Below, piece after piece: positions 1-7,772 of a stretch of 32,319 nucleotides of DNA. This DNA is from Clostridia bacterium (GTDB taxonomy: Bacteria; Bacillota; Clostridia; Oscillospirales; CAG-272). Every line of letters starts with the position of its first letter. Within the stretch, counting starts at the first letter, position 1. Location of the stretch: positions 1 through 32,319 of the forward strand of contig JAFTMG010000037.1 in assembly GCA_017452525.1 (NCBI GenBank), in the 5' to 3' direction. The translations under genes and the position numbers were made by a program. Below the pieces are notes generated by a model. The model did no database searches, was not told the DNA's origin, and worked only from the letters and a program-made list of their open reading frames with translations.

Positions 1-155
1 AACAGCGAGATAAACACCCCGCCCCATACCCCTGCCACAAAGATTTTAGGAGAGTCCAGAGGACCCTTCAAAAAAGGGTCCTTTGGCGGGTGCAGGGCAG
101 AGCCCTGCCTTCGTCCGCGCCACGATACCTCCACCCCGATAAACCCAAATTTAAA
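1..155 (-). repeat. Intergenic repeat copy A (left edge, possibly truncated by window)
   Basis: Read on the minus strand, this stretch matches 31870-32021 (copy D) almost end to end. The core at 88-138 agrees with 31888-31938 at 50 of 51 bases. It contains a GC palindrome (GCAGGGC/GCCCTGC around 93-107) and a second hairpin with arms 58-68 and 74-84. No coding frame of note lies inside. It sits downstream of hslO, beyond the hslO terminator. Its nature (MITE-like, REP-like or RNA element) is not known to me. Confidence 0.85.
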
Positions 156-224
156 AAGTTCAAACATTCGATATCCTCCATTTTTGCGACCTCGAAATCA
201 ACCATTTGACGTAAGAAAACCAAT

Positions 225-262
225 ATAAAAAGGGCTGAGTCACAAAATGAATGACTCAGCCT
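225..262 (-). terminator. Rho-independent terminator of the hslO operon
   Basis: A perfect 10-bp stem (GGCTGAGTCA at 233-242 with TGACTCAGCC at 252-261) is followed on the minus strand by a CTTTTTATA tract. It lies 15 bases past the hslO stop codon. Confidence 0.9.
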
Positions 263-276
263 CTTTCGTATTCGGT

Positions 277-1161
277 TCAGAACAGCTTATCAATGGCTTT
301 TTTGTCGTAGACGCGGTGTTCGTTGCAGAAGCGGCAGTTGACCTCCAGCTGCTCGGGCTTGCCCTCGGCGACCTGCTCGGCGAGCAGCTCGTAGAGCTTT
401 TCCTTGGAGAGGGAGCGCAGGGCGGCGTCCGTCTTTTCGCGGCTGCAATTGCAGCGGTATTCCACGTCCAGCTCGTCAAATACGTCGAAGGGGATGTCCT
501 TGAGAGCGATCTGCGCGATCTCCTCGTTGGAAAGTCCTCTGTCAAAGAGGGAGGAGACGCGGGAAAGCTCTGCAGCGTTGCGCTCGATCAGATCCACCGT
601 ATCTGGGGCGGCGAAGGGAAGGAGCTGGACGATCACGCCGCCGGCGGCGCGGCAGGAGAGATCCTTGTCCACCAGCACGCCCAGCGCGCAGACGGTGGGC
701 ACCTGCTCGGATTCGGCAAAATAGGTGGCAATGTCCTCGGCGATCTCACCGCTGACCAGCGGGACGGCACCGGTGTAGGGAAGCTCACCGCCCATATCCT
801 TGACCACGGAAAGCATGCCGTGACCGATGGCACCGCTGACGTCCAGCTTGCCGTTGGACTTGAGGGGGGGATCCACGTCCGGATTCTGAATATAGCCGCG
901 AACGTTTCCGATATAGTCGGAGACGGCAAGGAGTCTGCCCGCGTCGCCGTCGCCTTCGATGGTGACGGTGATGGAGTCGGTCTTCTCGCCCAGCATGCAC
1001 CCCATCAGGGAGGTGACGGTGAGAAGTCTGCCCAGCGCCGCCGTGGCGGTGGGGGCAGTACGGTGATAGGCGATCGCCCGGTTGACGATCTCTTTGGAAT
1101 TGATCACGTGGATGCGTGCGCTTCCGTCAGCCGTCATGGCGCGGAGAATGGTGGAGGACAT
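277..1161 (-). CDS. hslO: Hsp33 redox-regulated holdase chaperone
   Basis: This encodes 294 residues, the usual length of Hsp33. Hsp33 is a cytosolic ATP-independent holdase that is switched on when oxidation releases zinc from four C-terminal cysteines. Those cysteines are present as C237-x-C239 and C276-x2-C279, the CxC...CxxC redox switch. The N-terminal part carries the family's GE/ID-rich core, including a G-ALGR-L-TVTSLMG region near residues 45-60. The ATG has an AAAGGA ribosome site about 9 bases upstream. It is the last gene of a minus-strand operon behind a methyltransferase (33-base gap) and a TrpR-like repressor, and it ends at a clear terminator. The assignment is firm; the functional link to its operon partners is not evident. 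Confidence 0.96.
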   Translation of the reverse strand: MSSTILRAMTADGSARIHVINSKEIVNRAIAYHRTAPTATAALGRLLTVTSLMGCMLGEKTDSITVTIEGDGDAGRLLAVSDYIGNVRGYIQNPDVDPPLKSNGKLDVSGAIGHGMLSVVKDMGGELPYTGAVPLVSGEIAEDIATYFAESEQVPTVCALGVLVDKDLSCRAAGGVIVQLLPFAAPDTVDLIERNAAELSRVSSLFDRGLSNEEIAQIALKDIPFDVFDELDVEYRCNCSREKTDAALRSLSKEKLYELLAEQVAEGKPEQLEVNCRFCNEHRVYDKKAIDKLF

Positions 1162-1194
1162 AGTGGGGATTCCTTTCGTGTATGATCTTGTGAT

Positions 1195-1971
1195 TCAGTC
1201 TTTCTTGGCGCGGGCGACGATATACCATCGCTCGCAATCCTGCGCGGGGGTGGAGAAGTCCGTATCTCCGTGGACAGCCAACAGCTCGAAGCCGGTGGCG
1301 CGCAACGCGGCGGTCAGCTCCTCAAGGGTGTAGCACCGCTCGGTATGGGATTCATCCTCGCGGCGGTAGCTTCCGTCCCCGTCCTCGGTAAATACCGTCA
1401 GATCAAAATCGCACAGTCGGGTCTCGGGGTCATAAAAATTCTGCCAGCCGCAGTAAAGGAGGCGGTCGCCGTCCTCCTCGTCGAAGATATAGGCATTGTC
1501 GCCGTAAATGTGTTCGAATTTATAGGGGGTATTGACGTCAAAGAAGAAAAGCCCGTCCGGGTCCAGATAGTTGTGTACGGTGGCGAAGCACTCCTTCAGA
1601 TCGCCGTCCTCGGTCAGATAATTGACGCTGTCCAGACAGCAAGTCACGGCGCCCACCGTGCCGTACAGCTCAAACTCCCGCATATCCTGCATGAGAAAGA
1701 GGATCTCGGGGTGAGCCGCCGCGCGGGCGCGCTCCATGGCGATATTCAGCATCTCGGCGCTGCCGTCCACGCCGATCATATCGTAGCCGCGGCGGGCAAG
1801 CGTCAGGGTCATGCTGCCGGTGCCGCAGGCAAGGTCCAGCAAAAGCTCCGGCTTTTGCGGCAGATAGCGGCGAAAATTCTCTTCAATATAGTCCGCCCAC
1901 GCGCCGTAGTCGACGTCGGCGTTGACGCGGTCATAAAAGGCGGAGATGGCGTGATAAGCCCGGTAATTCAT
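1195..1971 (-). CDS. Class I SAM-dependent methyltransferase
   Basis: This encodes 258 residues with a Rossmann-type methyltransferase core. Motif I is LLDLACGTGS at residues 44-53, followed by an acidic end of strand beta-2 (IGVDGS near 67-72) that would bind the ribose of S-adenosylmethionine. The N-terminal stretch (YHAISAFYDRVNADVDYGAW) is typical of small-molecule methyltransferases of the Methyltransf_25/11 group found in Firmicutes. The substrate cannot be told from sequence. The ribosome site AAGGA overlaps the stop codon of the upstream TrpR-like gene, with only 9 bases between the genes, so co-translation is likely. The gene lies in the operon repressor - methyltransferase - hslO. 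Confidence 0.88.
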   Translation of the reverse strand: MNYRAYHAISAFYDRVNADVDYGAWADYIEENFRRYLPQKPELLLDLACGTGSMTLTLARRGYDMIGVDGSAEMLNIAMERARAAAHPEILFLMQDMREFELYGTVGAVTCCLDSVNYLTEDGDLKECFATVHNYLDPDGLFFFDVNTPYKFEHIYGDNAYIFDEEDGDRLLYCGWQNFYDPETRLCDFDLTVFTEDGDGSYRREDESHTERCYTLEELTAALRATGFELLAVHGDTDFSTPAQDCERWYIVARAKKD

Positions 1972-1980
1972 AAGCGTTCC

Positions 1981-2280
1981 TTAGTATTTTTTGATGCGCT
2001 CCATACGGTCAAGCACCGTGATATAGCCGTCGTTGCCGTATTTCAGACAGCGGTTGACGCGGCTGATGGTGGCGGTGGAGAGCCCCGTCTGCTTGGCAAT
2101 GTCGGTGTAGATGTAGTTTTCCTTCAGCATTTTGGCGGCGAGCAAGCGGCGGGACATTTCCTGCAGCTCGGACACGGTGCACAGATCCTCAAAGAAGTGA
2201 TAACATTCATCCATGGAATCGAGTGTCAGGATGCCGCGAAGTAAGAATTCAAGCTTTTCATCTCGGACTTTGTTTGACAT
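1981..2280 (-). CDS. YerC/YecD-type TrpR-related DNA-binding protein
   Basis: This encodes 99 residues matching the small TrpR-like family (YerC/YecD) of Firmicutes. A helix-turn-helix is clear at about residues 59-80 (DIAKQTGLSTATISRVNRCL), preceded by the helical region LQEMSRRLLAAKML typical of Trp-repressor-like folds. Proteins of this family are predicted transcription factors; their ligand is generally unknown. It is the first gene of the minus-strand operon with the methyltransferase and hslO, reading from a promoter at 2335-2363. The ribosome site AAAGGT is rather far (about 14 bases) from the ATG. Whether it regulates its own operon is a guess. Confidence 0.9.
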   Translation of the reverse strand: MSNKVRDEKLEFLLRGILTLDSMDECYHFFEDLCTVSELQEMSRRLLAAKMLKENYIYTDIAKQTGLSTATISRVNRCLKYGNDGYITVLDRMERIKKY

Positions 2281-2334
2281 AGTCGGTACCGGACCTTTCG
2301 TTGATTTTGAGGTATGAAGCAGGCTACTGCTTAT

Positions 2335-2363
2335 ATAATACCATGTTTTACGCGCAAAGTAAA
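2335..2363 (-). promoter_or_regulatory. Sigma-A promoter for the TrpR-like/methyltransferase/hslO operon
   Basis: On the minus strand TTTACT (2358-2363) and TATTAT (2335-2340) are spaced by 17 bases, about 55 bases upstream of the start codon. It is divergent from the promoter at 2385-2413. Confidence 0.6.
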
Positions 2364-2384
2364 GCCTTTTTTACAAAATCCGTC

Positions 2385-2413
2385 TTGCAAAGATGAAAAA
2401 TTTGTGATATACT
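2385..2413 (+). promoter_or_regulatory. Sigma-A promoter for the small cysteine-rich protein gene
   Basis: TTGCAA (2385-2390), a 17-base spacer, and TATACT (2408-2413) preceded by TGA (extended -10). The start codon follows about 27 bases downstream. Confidence 0.75.
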
Positions 2414-2439
2414 ACCATACGTGAGAGGGGGCGCGTGCC

Positions 2440-2646
2440 GTGGAGAACAAGAAATTCGCGAAAAAGCGAGTAGTGACCAACTGCGAGAGCTGCGTTTACT
2501 ACGATTTTGATGAGGATCTGGACGCCTACGTCTGCATCCGCAATCTGGACGAGGACGAGATGGAGCGCTTCCTCGCGGGGCGCAATCACTCCTGCCCATA
2601 CTATCGGTTTTACGACGAGTATAAGAGCGTACACAAGCAGATATAA
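2440..2646 (+). CDS. Small cysteine-containing protein, DUF6472-like
   Basis: This encodes 68 residues starting at GTG, with the ribosome site GAGAGGGGG just upstream. Cysteines at CESC (15-18) in the N-terminal half and single cysteines in YVCIRN and HSCPYYR could form a zinc or iron site. The pattern NCxSCxxYxxDEDxxxYxCxxxLDEDEMxRF recalls the family named DUF6472, which is common and functionally uncharacterised in Clostridia; the family name is from memory. The gene stands alone between its own extended -10 promoter and its own terminator, which argues it is a real monocistronic gene. The ABC-F gene converges on it from the other strand. Confidence 0.85.
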   Translation: MENKKFAKKRVVTNCESCVYYDFDEDLDAYVCIRNLDEDEMERFLAGRNHSCPYYRFYDEYKSVHKQI

Positions 2647-2648
2647 AG

Positions 2649-2688
2649 AACAGGTCGGTTTGCCGCAGGGCGTGCCGACCTGTTTTTT
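2649..2688 (+). terminator. Rho-independent terminator
   Basis: A 10-bp stem (AACAGGTCGG at 2649-2658, CCGACCTGTT at 2675-2684) leads into a run of T. It closes the 2440-2646 gene; the other strand may use it weakly for the convergent ABC-F gene. Confidence 0.88.
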
Positions 2689-2708
2689 GCGGTACGGTCC
2701 GGGCGGGA

Positions 2709-4664
2709 TCAGACGCCGATCTCCTCGTAGATCTCCATCAGCCGCTCCTCCGCCTCTGCCTGCCGCTGTTGCAGGGCGGCGGCTTTTTTATAGTCGGTGG
2801 CGGCGTCTCCGAAGAGGGCGGCGGAGATCTCCTCCAGCTCCGCCTCCAGCGCCTCCGCTTCCTTTTGCAGGCGGGCAAGCCGGTTCTTCTGCTTGCGCTC
2901 GTCTGCCAGCTTTGCCTTGTTTTGCAGATACGCCTCGCGGGAGGCGCTGCTCTCGGAGCGGACGGTGGCGGCGCTGCCGGTATCCGCGCCCATGCGGGCG
3001 ATCCTCTCCTGCTTGAAGGTCTGGTATTCGGTGTAGCCGTGCCCCACGTGATCCACGTGATAGTCGTGCAGGTCGCCGTCAAAGGCGGGACCGGGCTTGA
3101 TCTCCAGAATGCGGGTGGCAAGCTTTTCCACCAGGTAGCGGTCGTGGGAGACGACGAAGACGGTGCCGTCAAAGCCGTCCAGCGCGCCTTCCAGCGCCTC
3201 GCGGGAGTTGATGTCCAGATGGTTGGTGGGCTCGTCGAGAATGAGCAGATTCATATGGGAAAGGATCAGCTTTGCCAGCGTCAGCCTTGCCCGCTCACCG
3301 CCGCTGAGCACGCGGACCGTCTTTTCCATATCGTCGGCAAAGAAGCGGAAGGCGGCAAGCACGGCGCGGATATCCATCTCGCGCATGGTGGGGTAGGCGC
3401 TCCAAAGCTCCTCCAGCACTGTGTTGGAGGGGGTCAGATTCTGGTTTTCCTGATCGTAGTAGCCGATCTCCACGTTGTAGCCCATCTCGATCTTGCCCGC
3501 CAAGGGGGCGAGCTTGCCCAGAAGCAGTTTGATCAGGGTGGATTTGCCGCAGCCGTTGGGACCGATCACGAAGACGCGCTCGGTGCGCTTGATGAGAAAT
3601 CCGATGTCGGTGAAGAGGGTCTGTGCGCCAAAGCCCATGGTCAGGTCCTTGACGGTGATGACGTCGCCGCCGCTGGGCAGCTCCTGGGTGAATTTCAGGC
3701 GGATGGCTTTTTCATCCTCCATCGGCTTTTCCAGCTTTTCCATGCGGTCGAGCGCCTTCTGTCGGCTCTCGGCGGCAATGATGTTGCGCTCGCGGTTCCA
3801 TTGCCGCTGTTGCGCGATATACGCCTCCTGCCGCGCGATCTCCTTTTGCTGATCGCGGTATTGCTTTTCGGCGATTTCGCGGTCGATGCGGCGCTGCTCC
3901 ATGCTCTTGGTATAGCCGCCTTGATAAAGCTTGGCGCGGTGATGCTCCACCGAGAGGGTCTTGTTGGTGACGCGGTCGAGGAAATAACGGTCGTGGGAGA
4001 TGACCATCACGCATTTTTTGTAGCCGATGAGGAAGGTCTCCAGCCATGCGAGAGTCTCCATATCCAAATGGTTGGTGGGCTCGTCCAGCAGAAGAATATC
4101 GGGCTCGCGGCAGAGCTGACGCGCCAGCGCCAGACGTGTGCGCTGACCTCCGCTGAGCAGATCCACCGAGCGGTGGGAAAGGGTCTCGTCGAAGCCCATC
4201 TTTTGCAGGATGGCGGCGCATCTGCCGCGGAACTCCAAGCCGCCCAGTGCCACGAAGCGGTTGTAAAGGTCGGTGTATTCGGCAGTCAGGGCGGTGCCCA
4301 CGGCGGCATCCCGTCCCCCGTGCAGATCCAGCTGCTGCTCCAGCTCGGCAATGCGCGCCTCCATGTTGAGCAGCTCGGGGAAGGCGGTATACATCTGCTC
4401 CAGCGCCGTGTCGCCGCACAGGTCGGAGACGGTGAAGGCACCCTCCTGGGTCAGCACGCCCACGGTCTTGCCCTTGGAGATGTATACGTTGCCCTCCTCC
4501 GGCTCGTATTCGCCGAGGATCAGCTTGAAAAGGGAGGATTTGCCGCTGCCGTTGACACCGATGATGCCCAGCTTGTCGTTCTCCTCCAGCGAAAAGGAGA
4601 TCTTCTCCAAAATGGTGGTGGTGCCGAAGCGCAGGGTAAGATCATTGATACTGATAGCGATCAT
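2709..4664 (-). CDS. ABC-F family ATPase (Uup/YdiF/EttA group)
   Basis: This encodes 651 residues with two ABC domains in one chain and no membrane segments, the ABC-F architecture. ABC-F proteins act on the ribosome (translation factors or antibiotic target protection). Domain 1 has Walker A GVNGSGKS (36-43), signature LSGGQ (170-174) and Walker B LLLDEPTNHLD. Domain 2 has Walker A GPNGCGKST (368-376), signature LSGGE (453-457) and Walker B LLILDEPTNHLD. Between them lies the charged linker (about 250-325) that inserts into the ribosomal E site in this family. The C-terminus (about 570-651) is a charged coiled coil, as in Uup/YdiF-type members. The gene follows the nucleotidyltransferase by 22 bases and probably shares its transcript; the ribosome site is weak. 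Resistance versus housekeeping function cannot be told. Confidence 0.95.
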   Translation of the reverse strand: MIAISINDLTLRFGTTTILEKISFSLEENDKLGIIGVNGSGKSSLFKLILGEYEPEEGNVYISKGKTVGVLTQEGAFTVSDLCGDTALEQMYTAFPELLNMEARIAELEQQLDLHGGRDAAVGTALTAEYTDLYNRFVALGGLEFRGRCAAILQKMGFDETLSHRSVDLLSGGQRTRLALARQLCREPDILLLDEPTNHLDMETLAWLETFLIGYKKCVMVISHDRYFLDRVTNKTLSVEHHRAKLYQGGYTKSMEQRRIDREIAEKQYRDQQKEIARQEAYIAQQRQWNRERNIIAAESRQKALDRMEKLEKPMEDEKAIRLKFTQELPSGGDVITVKDLTMGFGAQTLFTDIGFLIKRTERVFVIGPNGCGKSTLIKLLLGKLAPLAGKIEMGYNVEIGYYDQENQNLTPSNTVLEELWSAYPTMREMDIRAVLAAFRFFADDMEKTVRVLSGGERARLTLAKLILSHMNLLILDEPTNHLDINSREALEGALDGFDGTVFVVSHDRYLVEKLATRILEIKPGPAFDGDLHDYHVDHVGHGYTEYQTFKQERIARMGADTGSAATVRSESSASREAYLQNKAKLADERKQKNRLARLQKEAEALEAELEEISAALFGDAATDYKKAAALQQRQAEAEERLMEIYEEIGV

Positions 4665-4686
4665 AGATTATCGTGTTGCTCTTTCT

Positions 4687-5574
4687 TTAAAATAATGTTT
4701 TGGGATACGCGCCCGCGGCGTGGAGGGCGGCGAGCTGATCTGCCACCTCCTGCTTGTCCTCACGGTAGGTCATGCCGAACCAATGGGAGGGCGTTGTGTC
4801 CACGTGCAGGGAAAGCTTGCCTGCCTGCAGCAGATCGCCCGCCATGATGGGGAGAAGGCACTCTGCCTTTTGCTCATCGGGCGCAAGTCCTCGCAGAAAG
4901 TCGTGAAAATAGGCGCGTATATGCGGGAGGTCATTGGCGCGATAGCCCCAGAAATTCATGGAGACGGGCACCTCCGGGTCGAGAAGCGCGCCATCGGCTG
5001 TGGGAATGCCGTCGGGGGTGACGGTGATATTGCGGGTCTCGCGAATGTCTTGTAAGAGTCCGCCCTCGGTGCGGCAAAGACCGCGGGTCACCCCGCCGTT
5101 GCGGCTGAGGGTGTTGCCGAGGCGGTAGGTCACCATACCTGCCTCTCCCCGATCGGGCAGGGAACGGAGCAGGCGCGCCATGCGCCGATATGCCTCGGGA
5201 CCGTAGTAATCGTCGGCGTTGACAGTGGCGAAGCAGTCCTCGGGGGCGATGTTCCCGGCGGCGCAAAGCAGGGCGTGGACGGTGCCGAAGGGCTTGGTGC
5301 GTCCTTCCGGGACGGTGTACCACGTCGGAAGGGAAGAATAATCCTGCACGGCGTAGGAGACGCGCGCGACATGGGCGATGCGGTCCCCAAGCACCTGCCG
5401 GACGGTCTCCACCATCTCTTGCTTGAGAATGAATACGATATGGTCAAAGCCGGCGCGGACGGCGTCGTATGCGGCATATTCCATCAGCATCTGTCCGTCG
5501 GGACCGACGTGGGAGATCTGCTTGTCGCCGCCGAAACGGCTGCCGAGTCCTGCGGCAAGAATTACCAGCGTCAT
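4687..5574 (-). CDS. Nucleotidyltransferase (NTP_transferase family)
   Basis: This encodes 295 residues of a GT-A-like nucleotidyltransferase. The N-terminal motif LAAGLGSRFGGDKQ (6-19) is the nucleotide-binding GxGxRxG...K signature of sugar-phosphate nucleotidyltransferases, and VNADDYYG supplies the metal-binding aspartate region. Such enzymes join an NTP to a phosphorylated sugar or similar acceptor; the substrate is not identifiable here. The frame stays open upstream to 5868, but the ATG at 5574 has an AAAGGAG site 9-15 bases upstream and the family's N-terminus begins exactly there, so the longer reading is rejected. A TTGACA promoter at 5614-5642 lies in that rejected extension. It is followed closely by the ABC-F gene. 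Confidence 0.9.
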   Translation of the reverse strand: MTLVILAAGLGSRFGGDKQISHVGPDGQMLMEYAAYDAVRAGFDHIVFILKQEMVETVRQVLGDRIAHVARVSYAVQDYSSLPTWYTVPEGRTKPFGTVHALLCAAGNIAPEDCFATVNADDYYGPEAYRRMARLLRSLPDRGEAGMVTYRLGNTLSRNGGVTRGLCRTEGGLLQDIRETRNITVTPDGIPTADGALLDPEVPVSMNFWGYRANDLPHIRAYFHDFLRGLAPDEQKAECLLPIMAGDLLQAGKLSLHVDTTPSHWFGMTYREDKQEVADQLAALHAAGAYPKTLF

Positions 5575-5613
5575 GTTGAGTCTCCTTTCTGTCGTGTTGG
5601 CATATTCCCCTTT

Positions 5614-5642
5614 ATGGTAACCAATTTTGCCGCTTTTGTCAA
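5614..5642 (-). promoter_or_regulatory. Sigma-A promoter for nucleotidyltransferase/ABC-F genes
   Basis: On the minus strand TTGACA (5637-5642), 17 bases, TACCAT (5614-5619). It is divergent from the radical SAM promoter 40 bases away. Confidence 0.7.
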
Positions 5643-5681
5643 GAGGTATCTTGGAAGATGAAATTTTGACGTTGGAAAATC

Positions 5682-5710
5682 TTGACAATTGCCGGGGAAT
5701 ATGATATACT
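5682..5710 (+). promoter_or_regulatory. Sigma-A promoter for radical SAM/SGNH operon
   Basis: TTGACA (5682-5687), 17 bases, TATACT (5705-5710) with TGA in front (extended -10). The first start codon lies 28 bases downstream. Confidence 0.85.
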
Positions 5711-5737
5711 GAAAAAAATCTGTGTGGGAGGTGCGCG

Positions 5738-6613
5738 GTGAAAAAAAGGTTTGCCAAGGTGTATCTGGAGATCACCAATATCTGCAATCTGCATTGCGAT
5801 TTTTGCCCGGGCAACCGCCGCCCGCCCCACAGCGTGACCCCGCGGGAATTTGAGGTGCTTGCGGACAAGCTGCGCCCCTATACCGATTATCTTTATTTTC
5901 ACGTGATGGGTGAGCCGCTGCTGCACCCGCAGCTGGAGGAGCTGTTTGCCATCGCCGGAGAGCGCGACTATCACGTTGCCGTTACCACCAACGGAACGCT
6001 CCTTGCCGCGCGGCATGGGCTGCTCGTGCGCCATGCCACAGCGCCGCTGTATAAGGTCAGCGTGTCTCTGCACGCCTACGAGGCAAACGGAAAGGTCCTG
6101 CTGGACGGGCATTTTGAACCGACCGTCCGATTGGCGCGGGATCTGAGCGAGCGGGGAACCATCGTAGCCCTTCGCCTATGGAATCTGGACGGGCAAAGCC
6201 GCGCGGAGGCACACCACGCGCATAACGAAGCGATCCTCCGTGTCCTGCACGAGGCGTTTCCTGAGGAGTGGGTCGAGCATCACAACGGCTATAAGATCCG
6301 CGACCGCCTCTATCTGGAATGGGGCGAGCGCTTTGATTGGCCTTCCCTGACCGCCGCCCCCGATTACGGCGAGCGTGGGACCTGCTACGGTCTGCGGGAT
6401 CAGATCGGCGTCCTTTCCGACGGCACCGTCGTCCCTTGCTGTCTGGACGGCGAGGGGTGCATTCCGCTGGGCAATCTGCATCGGCAGGATATGGAGGAGA
6501 TCCTGAATTCTCCGCGTACCCGTGCGATGACCGACGGGTTTGCGAGAGGATATTTATCCGAGACCCTTTGCCGCCATTGCGGCTACGCGCGAAGATTTAC
6601 AAAAACAAAATAA
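5738..6613 (+). CDS. Radical SAM protein with SPASM-like C-terminus
   Basis: This encodes 291 residues. C16-x3-C20-x2-C23 (CNLHCDFC) is the canonical ligand set for the radical SAM [4Fe-4S] cluster, and VMGEPLLHP (57-64) is the GGEP-type SAM-binding segment. The C-terminal part has C216, C234, C235, C241, C278 and C281 plus LGNL...EEILNSP, the layout of a SPASM auxiliary-cluster domain. SPASM enzymes modify peptides, proteins or sugars. I see no precursor-peptide gene next to it, so the substrate is unknown. The start is GTG, chosen because GGGAGGTG lies about 6 bases upstream and the family begins at KxYLEITNxCNLxC. The SGNH hydrolase follows after 21 bases in the same operon. Confidence 0.93.
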   Translation: MKKRFAKVYLEITNICNLHCDFCPGNRRPPHSVTPREFEVLADKLRPYTDYLYFHVMGEPLLHPQLEELFAIAGERDYHVAVTTNGTLLAARHGLLVRHATAPLYKVSVSLHAYEANGKVLLDGHFEPTVRLARDLSERGTIVALRLWNLDGQSRAEAHHAHNEAILRVLHEAFPEEWVEHHNGYKIRDRLYLEWGERFDWPSLTAAPDYGERGTCYGLRDQIGVLSDGTVVPCCLDGEGCIPLGNLHRQDMEEILNSPRTRAMTDGFARGYLSETLCRHCGYARRFTKTK

Positions 6614-6634
6614 CGATCATAAAGGAGAGATCAC

Positions 6635-7624
6635 ATGAAACTCACTCTGGAACAAATGAAGGAGATCACCTTAGGCGCTTTGAACGTGGAGGTCAACGCG
6701 GCGGGAGAATTTTGCTTCTACCGCTTTACCGAGCATCAGATGGAGGATGTTTACATCGAGCTGCCCGACTTTTACAAGAAGTCGAAGGCGGCGGCGGGCA
6801 TCCGTCTGGATTTCCACACCAACTCTGCCACCATGTCCTTCCACTATACCATCAAGAGCGGCTCCAGCCGGAAATTCTATTTCTTTGACTGCTGTGTGGA
6901 CGGCGTGATGGTAGCGCACGAGGGCGAGATGGAGATGACCGCCAAGGAGGGTGATATTACCCTTCAGCTGGGCAACGGCAGAGACGAGCACCGCGTGACC
7001 GTCTGGCTGCCGGGTCTTTCCATCGTCCGTCTCTCCGACGTGACGCTGGAGGATGGGGCGAGCCTGCGCCGCGCGTCCGTGAGCCGCAAGATCCTCGTGC
7101 TGGGCGACTCCATCACGCAGGGCTACGACGCCGTTTACGCCTCCCTGAGCTACGCCAACAAGATGGCGCATATGCTGGATGCCGAGATCGTCAACCAAGC
7201 CATCGGCGGTGAGATCTTCCGCCCTGCCATTCTTGACGAGAAGCTGCCCTTCGAGCCGGATCTGATCACCGTTGCGTTCGGCACCAACGACTGGTCCGGG
7301 CAGACCGCCGAGGCGTTTGAGAGAAATGCCGATGCCTTCTATACCAAGCTGGCGACCCTTTACCCCGACACGCGTATTTTTGCCATCCTTCCCATCTGGC
7401 GCGCCGACTGGGAGAAGGTCACCAAGACCAAGCCCTTCCACGAATCCCGCGCGCTTCTGAAGGAGCTTGCCGAGAAGCACGATAATATCCGCGTGATCGA
7501 CGGCATGGAGCTCACCCCCCACCTGCCCGTCTTCTTCTCCGATCTCTACCTCCATCCCAACGATATGGGCTTCGCCATCTACGCGGAGGAGCTGGTCAAG
7601 AGAATGATCGCCATCGGTCTGTGA
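6635..7624 (+). CDS. SGNH/GDSL hydrolase with N-terminal accessory domain
   Basis: This encodes 329 residues. The C-terminal two thirds is an SGNH hydrolase: LGDSITQGYD (156-165) with nucleophile S159, FGTNDW (215-220) with oxyanion asparagine N218, and SDLYLHPNDMG with the Asp-x2-His pair near the C-terminus. The first 150 residues form a beta-rich accessory domain like the carbohydrate-esterase N-terminal domains, so a deacetylase or esterase acting on a sugar is plausible. There is no signal peptide, so it is probably cytosolic. The ribosome site AAAGGAGA sits 8 bases from the ATG. It is co-transcribed with the radical SAM gene. It differs in architecture from the two GxDLY-type hydrolases at 12759-15003. 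Confidence 0.9.
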   Translation: MKLTLEQMKEITLGALNVEVNAAGEFCFYRFTEHQMEDVYIELPDFYKKSKAAAGIRLDFHTNSATMSFHYTIKSGSSRKFYFFDCCVDGVMVAHEGEMEMTAKEGDITLQLGNGRDEHRVTVWLPGLSIVRLSDVTLEDGASLRRASVSRKILVLGDSITQGYDAVYASLSYANKMAHMLDAEIVNQAIGGEIFRPAILDEKLPFEPDLITVAFGTNDWSGQTAEAFERNADAFYTKLATLYPDTRIFAILPIWRADWEKVTKTKPFHESRALLKELAEKHDNIRVIDGMELTPHLPVFFSDLYLHPNDMGFAIYAEELVKRMIAIGL

Positions 7625-7662
7625 TTTTTTTGCATAATCGTTAAAAAATCAACGAAAGCTCT

Positions 7663-7691
7663 TGCGTTCCGGAAAAAGCTGTGATATAATG
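7663..7691 (+). promoter_or_regulatory. Sigma-A promoter of the pgk-tpiA operon
   Basis: TTGCGT (7663-7668), 17 bases, TATAAT (7686-7691) with TGA in front. The predicted transcript begins near 7698, right at a 7-bp hairpin (GGTGGAT 7699-7705 with ATCCGCC 7715-7721). Confidence 0.85.
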
Positions 7692-7772
7692 TTAAATGGT
7701 GGATTGTGTCACGATCCGCCGAAGCACAGACGAAAGTTAAAATGAATATATTTTTGAAAGGTGGACATGAAA

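Noticed and set aside
247..1185. 312-codon plus-strand frame over hslO
   Set aside because: Opposite strand of a convincing Hsp33 gene; its start lies inside the terminator hairpin.
2769..4847. 692-codon open frame opposite the ABC-F gene
   Set aside because: It is the antisense shadow of a GC-rich gene with complete ABC motifs; no ribosome site and no recognisable domain.
5575..5868. 98-codon N-terminal extension of the nucleotidyltransferase
   Set aside because: It covers the divergent promoters and part of the radical SAM gene; the ribosome site and family N-terminus support 5574.
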